From Acidaminococcus sp. CAG:917 (GTDB lineage: Bacteria > Bacillota > Clostridia > Christensenellales > CAG-917), in NCBI GenBank assembly GCA_000437555.1, contig FR901012.1, positions 1 to 39,650 on the forward strand: DNA of 39,650 bases, in the 5' to 3' direction. Shown here piece after piece: positions 31,897-39,650 of the stretch. Each line of letters begins with the position of its first letter. The stretch's first letter is position 1. The notes under the pieces are model-generated. The model saw only the letters and a list, made by a program, of their open reading frames with translations. It was not told the DNA's origin and did no database searches. The position numbers were made by a program, and so were the translations under genes.

Positions 31897-33429
31897 ATGA
31901 AAGAAAACACACAACCAAAGTCCGTCGAAGCAACTTCCGACAAAGCAGACACAGTTAAGAGCGACAACATCATCGAACTTAAAAACGTCTGCAAAGTCTA
32001 CGACGGAAAAGAAGCGGTCAAAAAGAGCAGCCTTAACATTCAGAAAGGCGAATTCGTCACTTTGCTCGGCCCGTCGGGCTGCGGCAAAACCACTACCCTG
32101 CGCATGATAGCAGGATTCGAAACCCCCACCGGCGGTCGGATTTATTTCAACGGCGAGGACATCACGGACACTCCGCCCTATCTCAGAAAAGTCAATACCG
32201 TCTTTCAGAAGTATGCGCTTTTCCCGCATCTCAACGTTTTCAACAACATAGCTTTCGGGCTTAAACTCCAAAAAGTGGCAATGGAACCCTTTGTCGACAA
32301 AAAAGGCAGAACGGTCACAAAATACCGCAAATATACCAAAGAGGAAATAAAAAGAAAGGTTGACGCCGTCCTCAAAATGGTAGACCTCGAAGACTACGGA
32401 CACAGAAACGTATCCTCCCTGTCCGGCGGTCAGCAACAGAGAGTGGCAATAGCGAGAGCGCTTGTCAACGAACCGGAAGTTTTGCTCCTCGACGAGCCCC
32501 TCGGCGCACTCGACCTCAAAATGAGAAAGGATATGCAAATCGAGCTTAAAAACATGCATCGCAGGCTCGGCATCACCTTCATTTACGTCACTCACGACCA
32601 GGAAGAAGCTCTTACCATGAGCGACAAAGTAGTGGTCATGAGAAACGGTGAAATTCAGCAGATTGCCACCCCCGAACAGATTTACGACGAACCCGCAAAC
32701 GCTTTTGTTGCCGACTTTATCGGAGAATCCAACATTTTGTCGGGCGTTATGCTTGCCGACTACAAAGTGGAATTCTGCGACACCGTATTCGAATGCGTCG
32801 ACAAGGGCTTCAAGAAAAAGGAACTCATCGACGTCATAATCCGTCCCGAAGATTTCAAAATCGTCAAGCCCGATTCAAAGGACGCCCTACTCACCGCAGT
32901 CGTCGACAGCTGCGTATTTAAAGGCGACCACTATCAGATAACCGTCATCGCAAACGACAACGAACTCATCGTCAACGATACGCTCGCACAGAAAAAGGGC
33001 GACACGATAGGACTTTACATCAAGCCTTTCGATTTGCACATAATGCGCAAGGCAAGGATAATCAACGAAATCAAAACGGAAATGGTATCCGAAGGCTTGG
33101 TCAACATCTGCGGAGCGCAATTCGAATGCAACAGCGACCTGCCGCAAGGCACTAAAGTTTTGGTTAAAGTCGACTTTGACGACGTAGAAGTGACCGACGA
33201 CGCCGAAGACGGAAAAATCGCAGGCGTGGTAATCAACAGCATATATAAAGGCAACTATTATCAGTGCATAATCAAAACCGACGACCAATACGACTTTTTC
33301 GTCGACACCGACGACGATTGGCTCAAAGGCGACAGAGTCGGTATCAACATAGCAAAAGACAAAATTATCGTTGAAAAACTCGAAGAAGAAGTAAGTGACG
33401 AAAAGGACGAAAAAGATGAAGAAAATTAA
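31897..33429 (+). CDS. potA: Spermidine/putrescine ABC transporter ATPase, extended
   Basis: The ATP-hydrolysing subunit of the polyamine importer. It shows Walker A GPSGCGKT (58-65), Q-loop Q104, signature LSGGQ (175-179), Walker B LLLDEP (196-201) and H233. At 510 aa it is about 140 residues longer than E. coli PotA. A hydrophilic N-terminal 25 residues precede the domain, about 20 charged residues are inserted at 128-147, and after the normal TOBE region (about 275-375) comes a second, similar one (about 385-495). The parallel segments RPEDFKIV/VVDSCVFKGDHYQ and VDFDDVEV/VVINSIYKGNYYQ show the internal duplication. AAGGAG precedes the ATG. Confidence 0.95.
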   Translation: MKENTQPKSVEATSDKADTVKSDNIIELKNVCKVYDGKEAVKKSSLNIQKGEFVTLLGPSGCGKTTTLRMIAGFETPTGGRIYFNGEDITDTPPYLRKVNTVFQKYALFPHLNVFNNIAFGLKLQKVAMEPFVDKKGRTVTKYRKYTKEEIKRKVDAVLKMVDLEDYGHRNVSSLSGGQQQRVAIARALVNEPEVLLLDEPLGALDLKMRKDMQIELKNMHRRLGITFIYVTHDQEEALTMSDKVVVMRNGEIQQIATPEQIYDEPANAFVADFIGESNILSGVMLADYKVEFCDTVFECVDKGFKKKELIDVIIRPEDFKIVKPDSKDALLTAVVDSCVFKGDHYQITVIANDNELIVNDTLAQKKGDTIGLYIKPFDLHIMRKARIINEIKTEMVSEGLVNICGAQFECNSDLPQGTKVLVKVDFDDVEVTDDAEDGKIAGVVINSIYKGNYYQCIIKTDDQYDFFVDTDDDWLKGDRVGINIAKDKIIVEKLEEEVSDEKDEKDEEN

Positions 33430-34204
33430 ACCGTTTTTCCTCTCCAAAAAGGTATTCGGATATCCTTACGTTTTGTTTATGTTGATTTTCGTCATAATGC
33501 CTTTAGTGCTTATACTTGTCAATGCGTTTTTGGATACCGACGGCTACCTTACCTTGGAAAACTTCAAGACTTTCTTTACCGAAAAATCAAGTCTTGTCGT
33601 TTTGGGCAACTCCCTGCTTGTGGGACTCATCACCACGGTCATCTGCCTGCTTATAGGCTATCCCGTGGCATATATACTTTCAAAATACAGCTCGGGCAAA
33701 ATACTTGTTTTGCTTTTTGTCCTGCCCATGTGGGTAAACTTCCTCATTCGGACGCTCGCCACAAAAGCGGTTTTCGTGGCAATGGGAGTGGAACTCGGTA
33801 TGGGCACGGTTATATTCGGTATGGTATATAACTATCTTCCGTTTATGATACTTCCCCTGCATACGGTAATATCGTCAATCGACAAGAGCTATATCGAAGC
33901 GGCGGAAGACCTCGGAGCGGATAAATCCAACGTATTTTTAAAGACAATACTTCCCCTTTCGGTATCCGGCATAATCTCCGGCATCACCATGGTATTTATC
34001 CCGACGATATCGACGTATGCGATATCTCAGCTTCTCTCAAACGGCACTATATTCTTGTTCGGCGATTCCATTCAAATGAAATTTGAACAGGGACTTTACG
34101 GCGTAGGCTCGATTATGTCGATAGTAATGCTCATATTCGTTTTGATTTCAAACTTCCTTATGAACAAATTCAGCAATAACTTGCAAAGGAGGACGATATG
34201 GTAA
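33416..34204 (+). CDS. potB: Spermidine/putrescine ABC transporter permease PotB
   Basis: A 262-aa permease with about six membrane helices. The EAA loop that docks on PotA reads YIEAAEDLGADKSNVFLKTILPL (core EAAEDLGA and LP). I start at the ATG at 33416 (MKKIKPFFL), with AAGGA 8 nt upstream; it overlaps potA by 14 nt. An in-frame ATG at 33395 lies deeper inside potA and lacks a comparable site. Confidence 0.94.
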   Translation: MKKIKPFFLSKKVFGYPYVLFMLIFVIMPLVLILVNAFLDTDGYLTLENFKTFFTEKSSLVVLGNSLLVGLITTVICLLIGYPVAYILSKYSSGKILVLLFVLPMWVNFLIRTLATKAVFVAMGVELGMGTVIFGMVYNYLPFMILPLHTVISSIDKSYIEAAEDLGADKSNVFLKTILPLSVSGIISGITMVFIPTISTYAISQLLSNGTIFLFGDSIQMKFEQGLYGVGSIMSIVMLIFVLISNFLMNKFSNNLQRRTIW

Positions 34205-35013
34205 AAAAGATTTTGGAAAAAGCGTATATCTTCATTATTCTCGCTCTTTTATACCTTCCGATTATCGTGATAATCGTCTATTCTTTCTCGAACAGCTCAA
34301 ACTTTTCATTCTCGGAAGGCTTCACTTTTGAAGCGTATAAATCGATTTTTGCAAGCTCTAAATCGAGTGCGCTGCTTGACGCTATATTAAACTCGCTCTT
34401 CATAGCAATAGTTTCGTCGGTTATCGCCACGATTCTCGGAACTTTCTCGACGATAGGAATTTATGCTTTCAGACGCCGTTTCAAAAGAGCGGTTCTCGAC
34501 GTAAACCAATTCCCTATTATCAACTCGGAAATAGTCGTTGCGGTTTCCTTTATGGTATTCTTCTCTACTTTTGCATTTCCCGAGGGCTATTTAAGACTTA
34601 TTATAGCGCACATCACTTTCTGCACACCATACGTCGTTCTTTCCATACTTCCCAAACTCGAAAGTATGGACCCCAACATTTACGAAGCCGCTCTCGACCT
34701 CGGAGCTACGAGAACGCAGGCGCTCTTCAAAGTCGAAATTCCCTATATAGCCCCCGGAATTGTTTCGGGATTTATCCTTGCGTTTACCCTCTCGCTTGAC
34801 GACTTTATCATCACACAGATAAACAAAGGCGCCGCAACGGGAATAAACACCCTTTCAACCTATATTTACTCCGACGCCAGAGTCCAAGGTTTGGAACCTT
34901 TTTGGTATGCGATATTCTCAATAATAATCGTAATAGTAGTAGCTTTGGTCCTCACCGTAAACCTCTATAAGGTCAGAAAGCAAAAAAAGATGCTTAAAGG
35001 AGGCGAGTTATGA
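34198..35013 (+). CDS. potC: Spermidine/putrescine ABC transporter permease PotC
   Basis: A 271-aa permease with about six membrane helices and the EAA loop IYEAALDLGATRTQALFKVEIP (core EAALDLGA). It overlaps potB by 7 nt, with AAAGGAGG 5 nt before its ATG, and overlaps potD by 4 nt. With PotB it forms the membrane channel. Confidence 0.95.
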   Translation: MVKKILEKAYIFIILALLYLPIIVIIVYSFSNSSNFSFSEGFTFEAYKSIFASSKSSALLDAILNSLFIAIVSSVIATILGTFSTIGIYAFRRRFKRAVLDVNQFPIINSEIVVAVSFMVFFSTFAFPEGYLRLIIAHITFCTPYVVLSILPKLESMDPNIYEAALDLGATRTQALFKVEIPYIAPGIVSGFILAFTLSLDDFIITQINKGAATGINTLSTYIYSDARVQGLEPFWYAIFSIIIVIVVALVLTVNLYKVRKQKKMLKGGEL

Positions 35014-36386
35014 AAAAAATCGCGCTCGTTTTGTGCATAGTTTTGCTTGCGGCTTTTACCGTTGTATGCTTCGCGGGATGCAACACTACCGAATCGACGA
35101 CGAACAGACTTGTCATCTACAACTGGGAAGACTATATCGAACCGGAAATCTTGGAATCTTTTAAAGAATACTATAAATCTGTCACCGGTATAGACATCGA
35201 AATCGTTTATACGACGTTTGACACCAACGAAACGATGATGACAAAAATGCTTCAGGGCGACGCAGTGGTAGACCTTATATGCCCCAGCGAATACGCTATC
35301 GAAAGACTTATGTCAAACGGACTTCTGCAAAATATGACCGTCCTCGCTGAAACGCTCAAGAAAAAATATCCCGACTACAACCTCACCTTTGATAACTTCA
35401 ATAACGTCGAACCGCTTGTAAACGAAAAGATTGGAACGGAATTTGCTTCAATCAAATACGGCGACAAAACTATGAGTATGAACGACTATATGGTTCCGTA
35501 TATGTGGGGAACGCTCGGAATTTTGTATAATCCCAAATATGTAACCGAAGAAGACCTCTCGGCAGGATACGGTCTTCTTTGGAACGAAAAGAACAATCCC
35601 AAACTCAACGGCAAAATTCTGGTCAAAGACTCGGTAAGAGATACTTACTGCGTAGCTGTTCTCTATATGTATGAATACGGCCTTTTGCCGGACGGCTATG
35701 AAGACTATTCCGTTCAGGACCTTATCAACTGCACCGACAGTGCAATGCTCGAAGCGGCGGAAGAAGTTCTCACCAAACAGCGTGAAGTTCTTTCGGGATA
35801 CGAAGTGGACTTCGGTAAAGACGATATGATAAACGAAATCGCCTACGTAGACCTCGCTTGGTCGGGCGACGCCCTTTGGGCAATAGAGGAAGCGGAAGCA
35901 ATCGGAATGACTCTCGACTATTTCACTCCCGAAATCGGAGCCAACGTCTGGTTTGACGGCTGGGCAATACCCACGGTAGCCCCCAATCCCCTCGCCGCTA
36001 TGATGTTTGTCGATTTTATCAACCGCCCCGACAGCGCAATGCTCAACTCTATGGCAATCGGATACACTTCGGCGGTCGCCAAAGAAATACTCCAAAACGA
36101 TGAAGACGCACTTGCCATTTTGATTGACAACGAATACGAACCCGACGACTTCTTCGGCGACGAAAGACGTTATCCTACAGTCGACGAAACGTTCGGAGTT
36201 ATGCACGACTTCGGAAAAGCCAACGACACCGTTGTCGCAATGTGGGAAAGAGCAAAAGCCGGAAGCGGTATTCCAATGTCGCTTGTCTATACTCTTATAG
36301 TGCTTGCGGTGATTATAGCGGGACTTATCCTTGCATACGTCATAAAGGAAAAGGTAAAACTCCGCAAAAAAGTGGAAACGGAATAG
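35010..36386 (+). CDS. potD: Spermidine/putrescine-binding lipoprotein PotD with C-terminal membrane anchor
   Basis: The extracytoplasmic polyamine receptor of the importer. A lipoprotein signal ends FAGC (C24). The mature protein begins with LVIYNWEDYIEPEILESF, a PotD hallmark (core YNWxxYI); LICPSEYAIERL, WGTLGILYN and DLAWSGDALWA follow. At 458 aa it is about 100 residues longer than E. coli PotD. The last about 40 residues form a hydrophobic helix (about 424-446) and a basic tail, so the receptor may be held at both ends. AAAGGAGG precedes its ATG. A strong terminator follows. Confidence 0.94.
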   Translation: MKKIALVLCIVLLAAFTVVCFAGCNTTESTTNRLVIYNWEDYIEPEILESFKEYYKSVTGIDIEIVYTTFDTNETMMTKMLQGDAVVDLICPSEYAIERLMSNGLLQNMTVLAETLKKKYPDYNLTFDNFNNVEPLVNEKIGTEFASIKYGDKTMSMNDYMVPYMWGTLGILYNPKYVTEEDLSAGYGLLWNEKNNPKLNGKILVKDSVRDTYCVAVLYMYEYGLLPDGYEDYSVQDLINCTDSAMLEAAEEVLTKQREVLSGYEVDFGKDDMINEIAYVDLAWSGDALWAIEEAEAIGMTLDYFTPEIGANVWFDGWAIPTVAPNPLAAMMFVDFINRPDSAMLNSMAIGYTSAVAKEILQNDEDALAILIDNEYEPDDFFGDERRYPTVDETFGVMHDFGKANDTVVAMWERAKAGSGIPMSLVYTLIVLAVIIAGLILAYVIKEKVKLRKKVETE

Positions 36387-36437
36387 CTTAACACAGTTAT
36401 TTGTTAAAAACTTCGACCTCCTTCCATTTAATTTCTA

Positions 36438-36475
36438 AAAACGGCTAACCGTCATAAACATCGGTTAGCCGTTTT
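36438..36475 (+). terminator. Rho-independent terminator of the polyamine operon
   Basis: AAAACGGCTAACCG and CGGTTAGCCGTTTT form a perfect 14-bp stem with a 10-nt loop, followed by further Ts, 51 nt after the potD stop. Confidence 0.95.
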
Positions 36476-36604
36476 TTTATAAGCCACAATCGGTTTTCTT
36501 ATCATCATAAAAGAATACAGCCTAAAGTAAACATGAATGTCAAAATTTATAAATTAATATCATAAATGTAAATAATATCAATCAAATATAAGAATATAAA
36601 ACGA

Positions 36605-36626
36605 AAAGCCCCTGATAGGGACTTTC
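36605..36626 (-). terminator. Probable terminator of recR
   Basis: On the minus strand AAAGTCCC-TATCA-GGGGCTTT (one G-U pair) is followed by TCGTTTT. It lies about 95 nt after the recR stop, within the otherwise empty convergent spacer 36476-36721. Confidence 0.7.
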
Positions 36627-36663
36627 CGATTTTGTAAATATTTCCTGAGAAGCTGATAGGTTG

Positions 36664-36712
36664 CATTGAATTTAAAATAATTCTTTTTTATAAGCTATCT
36701 TAAATTTCAATG
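36664..36712. repeat. Long-range inverted repeat near the recR stop
   Basis: CATTGAATTTAA (36664-36675) and TTAAATTTCAATG (36700-36712) are complementary apart from a one-base bulge, with 24 nt between them. It lies between recR and its terminator. Confidence 0.5.
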
Positions 36713-36721
36713 GAAAAGGAT

Positions 36722-37306
36722 TTAAAGTTCCACCCTCAGTTTTAACGCCTGTGAAAGAGTGTTCTCGTCGGCATACTCTATGACGCTGCCTTCGGGAAGA
36801 CCTCTCGCTATCCTCGTGCATTTTATGCCGAGAGGTTTTATAAGCGACGCTATATACATTGCAGTCGCTTCTCCTTCTACGTCGGGATTTGTAGCGAGTA
36901 TTACTTCCTGCACGCCGTCAAGCCTTGAAAGGAGTTCCTTTATTCTTATATCGTTAGGACCTACATGGTCCATAGGCGATATGACTCCGTGCAGAATGTG
37001 ATAAACGCCCTTATATCCTTTTATCTTTTCAAAAGCCAACACGTCTTTCGGTTCTTTAACGACGCAGATAATGCTTTTATCCCTCGTCTGACAGATATCG
37101 CAAACCTCGTTCTCGGTAAAATTTCCGCATACCTTACAAAAATGCACGTTCTTTTTCACGTCCTCAATAGCCGAAACAAGCGCCGATACGTCCTCGTCGG
37201 AATAGTTCAAAATGGAATAAGCATATCTTGCCGCCGTTTTCTCGCCCACGCCGGGGAGTTTTGTAAGTTCCGCAATAAGTTTGGATAAAGGTTTAACGTA
37301 GTTCAT
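36722..37306 (-). CDS. recR: Recombination protein RecR
   Basis: A 194-aa DNA-binding ring protein of the RecFOR pathway. It has the N-terminal LPGVGEKTAARYAYSIL helix-hairpin-helix (core PGVGxKTA), a zinc finger with four Cys (FCKVCGNFTENEVCDICQ), and a Toprim domain with VVKEPKDVLAFE, YHILHGVISPMDHVGP and ATNPDVEGEATAMYI. It starts 3 nt after ybaB without a distinct ribosome site, suggesting translational coupling. Confidence 0.97.
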   Translation of the reverse strand: MNYVKPLSKLIAELTKLPGVGEKTAARYAYSILNYSDEDVSALVSAIEDVKKNVHFCKVCGNFTENEVCDICQTRDKSIICVVKEPKDVLAFEKIKGYKGVYHILHGVISPMDHVGPNDIRIKELLSRLDGVQEVILATNPDVEGEATAMYIASLIKPLGIKCTRIARGLPEGSVIEYADENTLSQALKLRVEL

Positions 37307-37309
37307 AAA

Positions 37310-37639
37310 TTAAAACAGTCCGCCTGCCGCTCCCGCCATAGGTCCTAAAAGTTCGTTAGAGAGTTCTTCCGCTTTCGCCGCCGCCTCGTTAAAAGCCGCG
37401 ACGACCAAGTCTTCGAGCATTTCGACGTCTTCGGGGTCGACTGCTTCAGGCTTGATAGAAATTCCCACCAAAGTTTTGTTGCCCTTCATGGTAACTTCAA
37501 CCATACCGCCGCCCGCGGTTCCGACCACTTCTTCTTCGGCAAGCTTTTGTTGCGCTTCCTTTAACTGTCTTTGCATAGCCTGAGCCTGCTTCATAAGCTG
37601 TCCCATGTTGCCGCCGCCGAATCCACCAAAGTTTCCCAT
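37310..37639 (-). CDS. ybaB: YbaB/EbfC family nucleoid-associated protein
   Basis: A 109-aa DNA-binding protein with a Gly-rich N-terminus (GNFGGFGGGNMGQLMKQAQA, core MxxLMKQAQ), a helix MQRQLKEAQQKL, then VEVTMKGNKTLVGISIKPEAVDPED. Order dnaX-ybaB-recR is widely conserved. AAAGGAG lies 6 nt before the ATG. A 329-nt gap from dnaX suggests its own promoter. Confidence 0.96.
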   Translation of the reverse strand: MGNFGGFGGGNMGQLMKQAQAMQRQLKEAQQKLAEEEVVGTAGGGMVEVTMKGNKTLVGISIKPEAVDPEDVEMLEDLVVAAFNEAAAKAEELSNELLGPMAGAAGGLF

Positions 37640-37968
37640 ACAATTCTCCTTTACCGTTTATCGGTTTAACCGTCAATCGGTTTTAAATATAATTTTTTAT
37701 TATAATTTACGGGTTATTAAATCCGTTTATTTATATTACATATACATTTAGCGATAAAATTTATCGATATTTATAAAGTACAGACCCATAACTGCTTTGA
37801 AAAAACGGTTATTTATTACCGACGTCACCGCATAAATAAATTTTATATATACAAAGCTTACCTAAAGGTTTTGATACATTATCTGAAAGCCCTTATATTT
37901 TACGGTATATGACGCTATGAGTTTTGCCCGTCTGCTTAATTTTAATGCCGCCTTTAATCTTTTTTAGT
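37640..37968 (-). other. dnaX-ybaB intergenic region
   Basis: 329 nt with no gene. On the minus strand a TATAAT at 37699-37704 could serve ybaB but lacks a good -35. A weak CGGT/ACCG hairpin followed by six Ts could end the dnaX transcript. Otherwise AT-rich with nothing recognisable; normally dnaX and ybaB are nearly adjacent. Confidence 0.45.
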
Positions 37969-39522
37969 CTATTTGATTTTTAAATCGTTGTCAAACAAAG
38001 ATTTTAAATAACTTTTGGTATTGTCGTCGCTCAGCACTAACTTCTTTTTGGCTACAAATTCAAGCCCGGACAAATCGAGCACTATTTTTTTGATTAACGC
38101 CCTGTTTTCGGGCTTATCGACAATGATGAAAGGCTGTCCGTCGGCAAAATAAACCACAAGTTTGTCTCCTTCCACAAACGGTTCCCCGTCGGATACGGCG
38201 AATTTTAAAAAGCTGTCATATTCCCCTTTCAGACTCATTTCGCTGTCGTTTGCGACGGTAGCTATGACGTCGCTCCAGATTTTAAGTGCTCTCGGGTCGG
38301 GCTTGGGAGCGTCCGTCTTTTTTACCTCGGCTTTAGTTTTCGGAGCTATAACGCCTTCAACCTTTGCCGTCTCTTTGGGAGCGACTTTCGGCACTGAAAC
38401 ATTTTTTTGAGAGGACGGTAAAGCCTCAGCCGTTTCGGTTAAAGCCGCTTTCACGACTGCCGCTTCAAATATGATTCTTGCCTGCGAGGTATATCTGAAT
38501 TCTCCCTCGAGAGAAGTGAAAATATCGAGAGCGGAAAGAAGTTTTGCGGTATCAATCTTTTTTTGCAATCTGTCCGCTTCGTCAAAAAGTTCGGACGGTA
38601 AACCTATATACCTGTTTGCCGTCGGACATTTTTTGATGAAAAGCAGATTTCTTATGTTTTCCGCTATGCCTGAAGCGAGAATTTGCACACTCTTTCCGCT
38701 GTCGCATATTTTAGCTATTTTTTCCAATGCGGCGGCAGTATTCTGTGTCAGAATATCTCCCGTTAAAGATAAAATGCTTTTGGGGTCGCTCTGCCCCAAA
38801 ACCTCGAGCACACCGTTATACGTCACGTTGTCCGAGCAATAGCTCAAACACATATCGGCAATGCTTAGCGTGTCTCTGACGCTGCCCGCTCCCGCCTGAG
38901 CAATCAGCATCAAAGCGTCTTCGTCGTATTTAGCCCCGACGGCATTATATACGCTCTTTAAATGGTCAACAAGTTTTTTGGTGGGGATAAGTCTGAAATC
39001 AAATCGCAGACATCTCGACAAAATAGTCTGCGGAATCTGATGCACTTCCGTCGTGCACAAAATAAAGATGGCGTGAAGCGGAGGCTCTTCCAAGGTTTTC
39101 AAAAGAGCGTTAAACGCGCTTTTGGAAAGCATATGCACTTCATCAATTATATAAACCTTATATCCGTTCTCTCTTGCAGGCGCAAACTGAACTTTCTCGG
39201 TCAAATCTCTTATTTGGTCAACGCTGTTATTCGATGCGGCGTCTATCTCCATAACGTCGAAATTTGTCGACAGCTTCATTTCCATACAGCTTTCGCATTT
39301 TCCGCACGGAGAGCCGCCGACGGGTTCAAGACAGTTTACGGCTCTCGCCAAAATTTTTGCAACGGACGTCTTGCCCGTTCCCCTCGTTCCGCAAAAAAGA
39401 TATGCGTGCGACACGGCGTGATTGATTATCTGATTTTTTAGCGTCTTGACTATGTGTTCCTGACCGATGACCTTATCGAAAGTATCGGGACGGAACCTTC
39501 TGTAAAGCGATGTATAAGCCAT
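37969..39522 (-). CDS. dnaX: DNA polymerase III subunit gamma/tau
   Basis: The clamp-loader ATPase, 517 aa. MAYTSLYRRFRPDTFDKVIGQ opens the protein (core YRKxRPxxFxxxxGQ), Walker A is CGTRGTGKTS, the zinc site is built by CLEPVGGSPCGKCESC, then IDEVHMLS (Walker B) and TILSRCLRFDF (sensor 1/SRC region). A Lys/Pro/Ala-rich linker (about 375-405) joins the C-terminal tau-like domain. I use the ATG at 39522; an upstream in-frame TTG lies inside the promoter. No ribosome site is present. An A AAA AAG heptamer in the linker could allow a -1 frameshift to a gamma-like product of about 413 aa. Confidence 0.97.
   Translation of the reverse strand: MAYTSLYRRFRPDTFDKVIGQEHIVKTLKNQIINHAVSHAYLFCGTRGTGKTSVAKILARAVNCLEPVGGSPCGKCESCMEMKLSTNFDVMEIDAASNNSVDQIRDLTEKVQFAPARENGYKVYIIDEVHMLSKSAFNALLKTLEEPPLHAIFILCTTEVHQIPQTILSRCLRFDFRLIPTKKLVDHLKSVYNAVGAKYDEDALMLIAQAGAGSVRDTLSIADMCLSYCSDNVTYNGVLEVLGQSDPKSILSLTGDILTQNTAAALEKIAKICDSGKSVQILASGIAENIRNLLFIKKCPTANRYIGLPSELFDEADRLQKKIDTAKLLSALDIFTSLEGEFRYTSQARIIFEAAVVKAALTETAEALPSSQKNVSVPKVAPKETAKVEGVIAPKTKAEVKKTDAPKPDPRALKIWSDVIATVANDSEMSLKGEYDSFLKFAVSDGEPFVEGDKLVVYFADGQPFIIVDKPENRALIKKIVLDLSGLEFVAKKKLVLSDDNTKSYLKSLFDNDLKIK
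38271..38323 (-). promoter_or_regulatory. Candidate -1 frameshift signal in dnaX
   Basis: The heptamer A AAA AAG (38317-38323) is in the correct phase (GTA AAA AAG, residues 400-402). Five nucleotides downstream CGCTCC (38306-38311) can pair with GGAGCG (38271-38276), or GCTCCC with GAGAGC nearer by. A -1 slip reads 11 further codons and stops. It is the same heptamer as in E. coli dnaX, but the stem is weaker. Confidence 0.4.
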
Positions 39523-39528
39523 AGATTT

Positions 39529-39557
39529 ATTATAATTCAAAAATTAAACAAAATCAA
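39529..39557 (-). promoter_or_regulatory. Leaderless-type sigma-A promoter of dnaX
   Basis: TTGATT, a 17-nt spacer, TATAAT, then AAATCT and the ATG on the minus strand. The predicted transcription start is the A of the ATG. There is no Shine-Dalgarno. Upstream (39558-39650) I see no gene; in particular no SRP RNA, which often precedes dnaX in Firmicutes. Confidence 0.75.
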
Positions 39558-39650
39558 CAAAATCACACACAAAACAAAGTCACCACAGCCACTTGCGCAA
39601 ATCGAAAATCCGCTACCGTCAATTCGCTTTCGGTAAGATTTGAAAGATAC

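Noticed and set aside
31867..32595. Long minus-strand frame opposite potA (242 codons)
   Set aside because: It is the antisense shadow of a well-conserved ABC ATPase and has no family features.
39558..39650. SRP RNA (scr/ffs) expected upstream of dnaX
   Set aside because: The 93 visible bases lack the conserved SRP Alu/S-domain motifs; the gene may lie outside the window.

Overview
The window comes from a spore-forming member of the Clostridia (Firmicutes) with moderate GC content, most likely an uncultured lineage. The evidence is a complete spoIIIAA-AH operon and two gene orders typical of low-GC Gram-positives: ftsK/spoIIIE-rimO-pgsA-cinA-recA-rny, and efp-spoIIIA-asp23-nusB-folD-xseA-xseB-ispA. 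dnaX-ybaB-recR and an M16 peptidase beside a YlxY-like deacetylase fit the same picture. I see no insertion sequence, prophage, CRISPR array or rRNA. This is core chromosome, and its novelty lies in altered proteins and signals rather than in an accessory island.

Layout. 1-211: tRNA-Leu(UAA) and tRNA-Cys(GCA), minus strand. 272-4169: a housekeeping run (ispA, xseB, xseA, folD, nusB, asp23). 4226-9025: the spoIIIA operon, which builds the mother-cell side of the engulfment-stage channel. 9296-12198: efp, a catalytic-domain-only M24 peptidase and RNase Y. 12606-16643: recA, a shortened cinA, pgsA and rimO. 16941-21296: an unusually long ftsK/spoIIIE. 21472-24313: M16 peptidase, divergent polysaccharide deacetylase, SGNH hydrolase. 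24375-27701: Gx transporter, NusG-II protein, ApbE lipoprotein and DegV, resembling part of a flavin-based redox cluster. 27857-29503: fhs, which with folD covers two steps of folate C1 metabolism. 29906-30913 (plus strand): PDZ-less HtrA-like protease. 31354-36386 (plus strand): a polyamine operon (XRE-cupin regulator, potA, potB, potC, potD) behind a strong promoter and repeated operator. 36722-39522 (minus strand): recR, ybaB, dnaX.

Most notable: (1) PgsA carries a C-terminal winged-helix domain that aligns without gaps to the gamma (DNA-reading) domain of the FtsK encoded two genes upstream, suggesting a phospholipid-synthase/DNA-binding fusion. (2) Three genes (dnaX, the M16 peptidase, fhs) share an identical arrangement: a sigma-A promoter whose TATAAT ends exactly 6 nt before the ATG, with no Shine-Dalgarno. 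This predicts leaderless mRNAs, which are uncommon in Firmicutes; two further genes may follow the pattern. (3) FtsK is 1451 residues long because of a huge low-complexity linker with PQGY repeats. (4) efp has a Shine-Dalgarno 23 nt from its ATG with a small hairpin filling the gap. (5) dnaX has an in-phase A AAA AAG slippery site at its domain III/tau linker. (6) Several core enzymes are trimmed or altered: M24 peptidase and CinA lack their N-terminal domains, IspA has lost the segment after its second Asp-rich motif, and the deacetylase lacks the catalytic Asp pair.

All calls come from reading the sequence. No database search or folding calculation was run.
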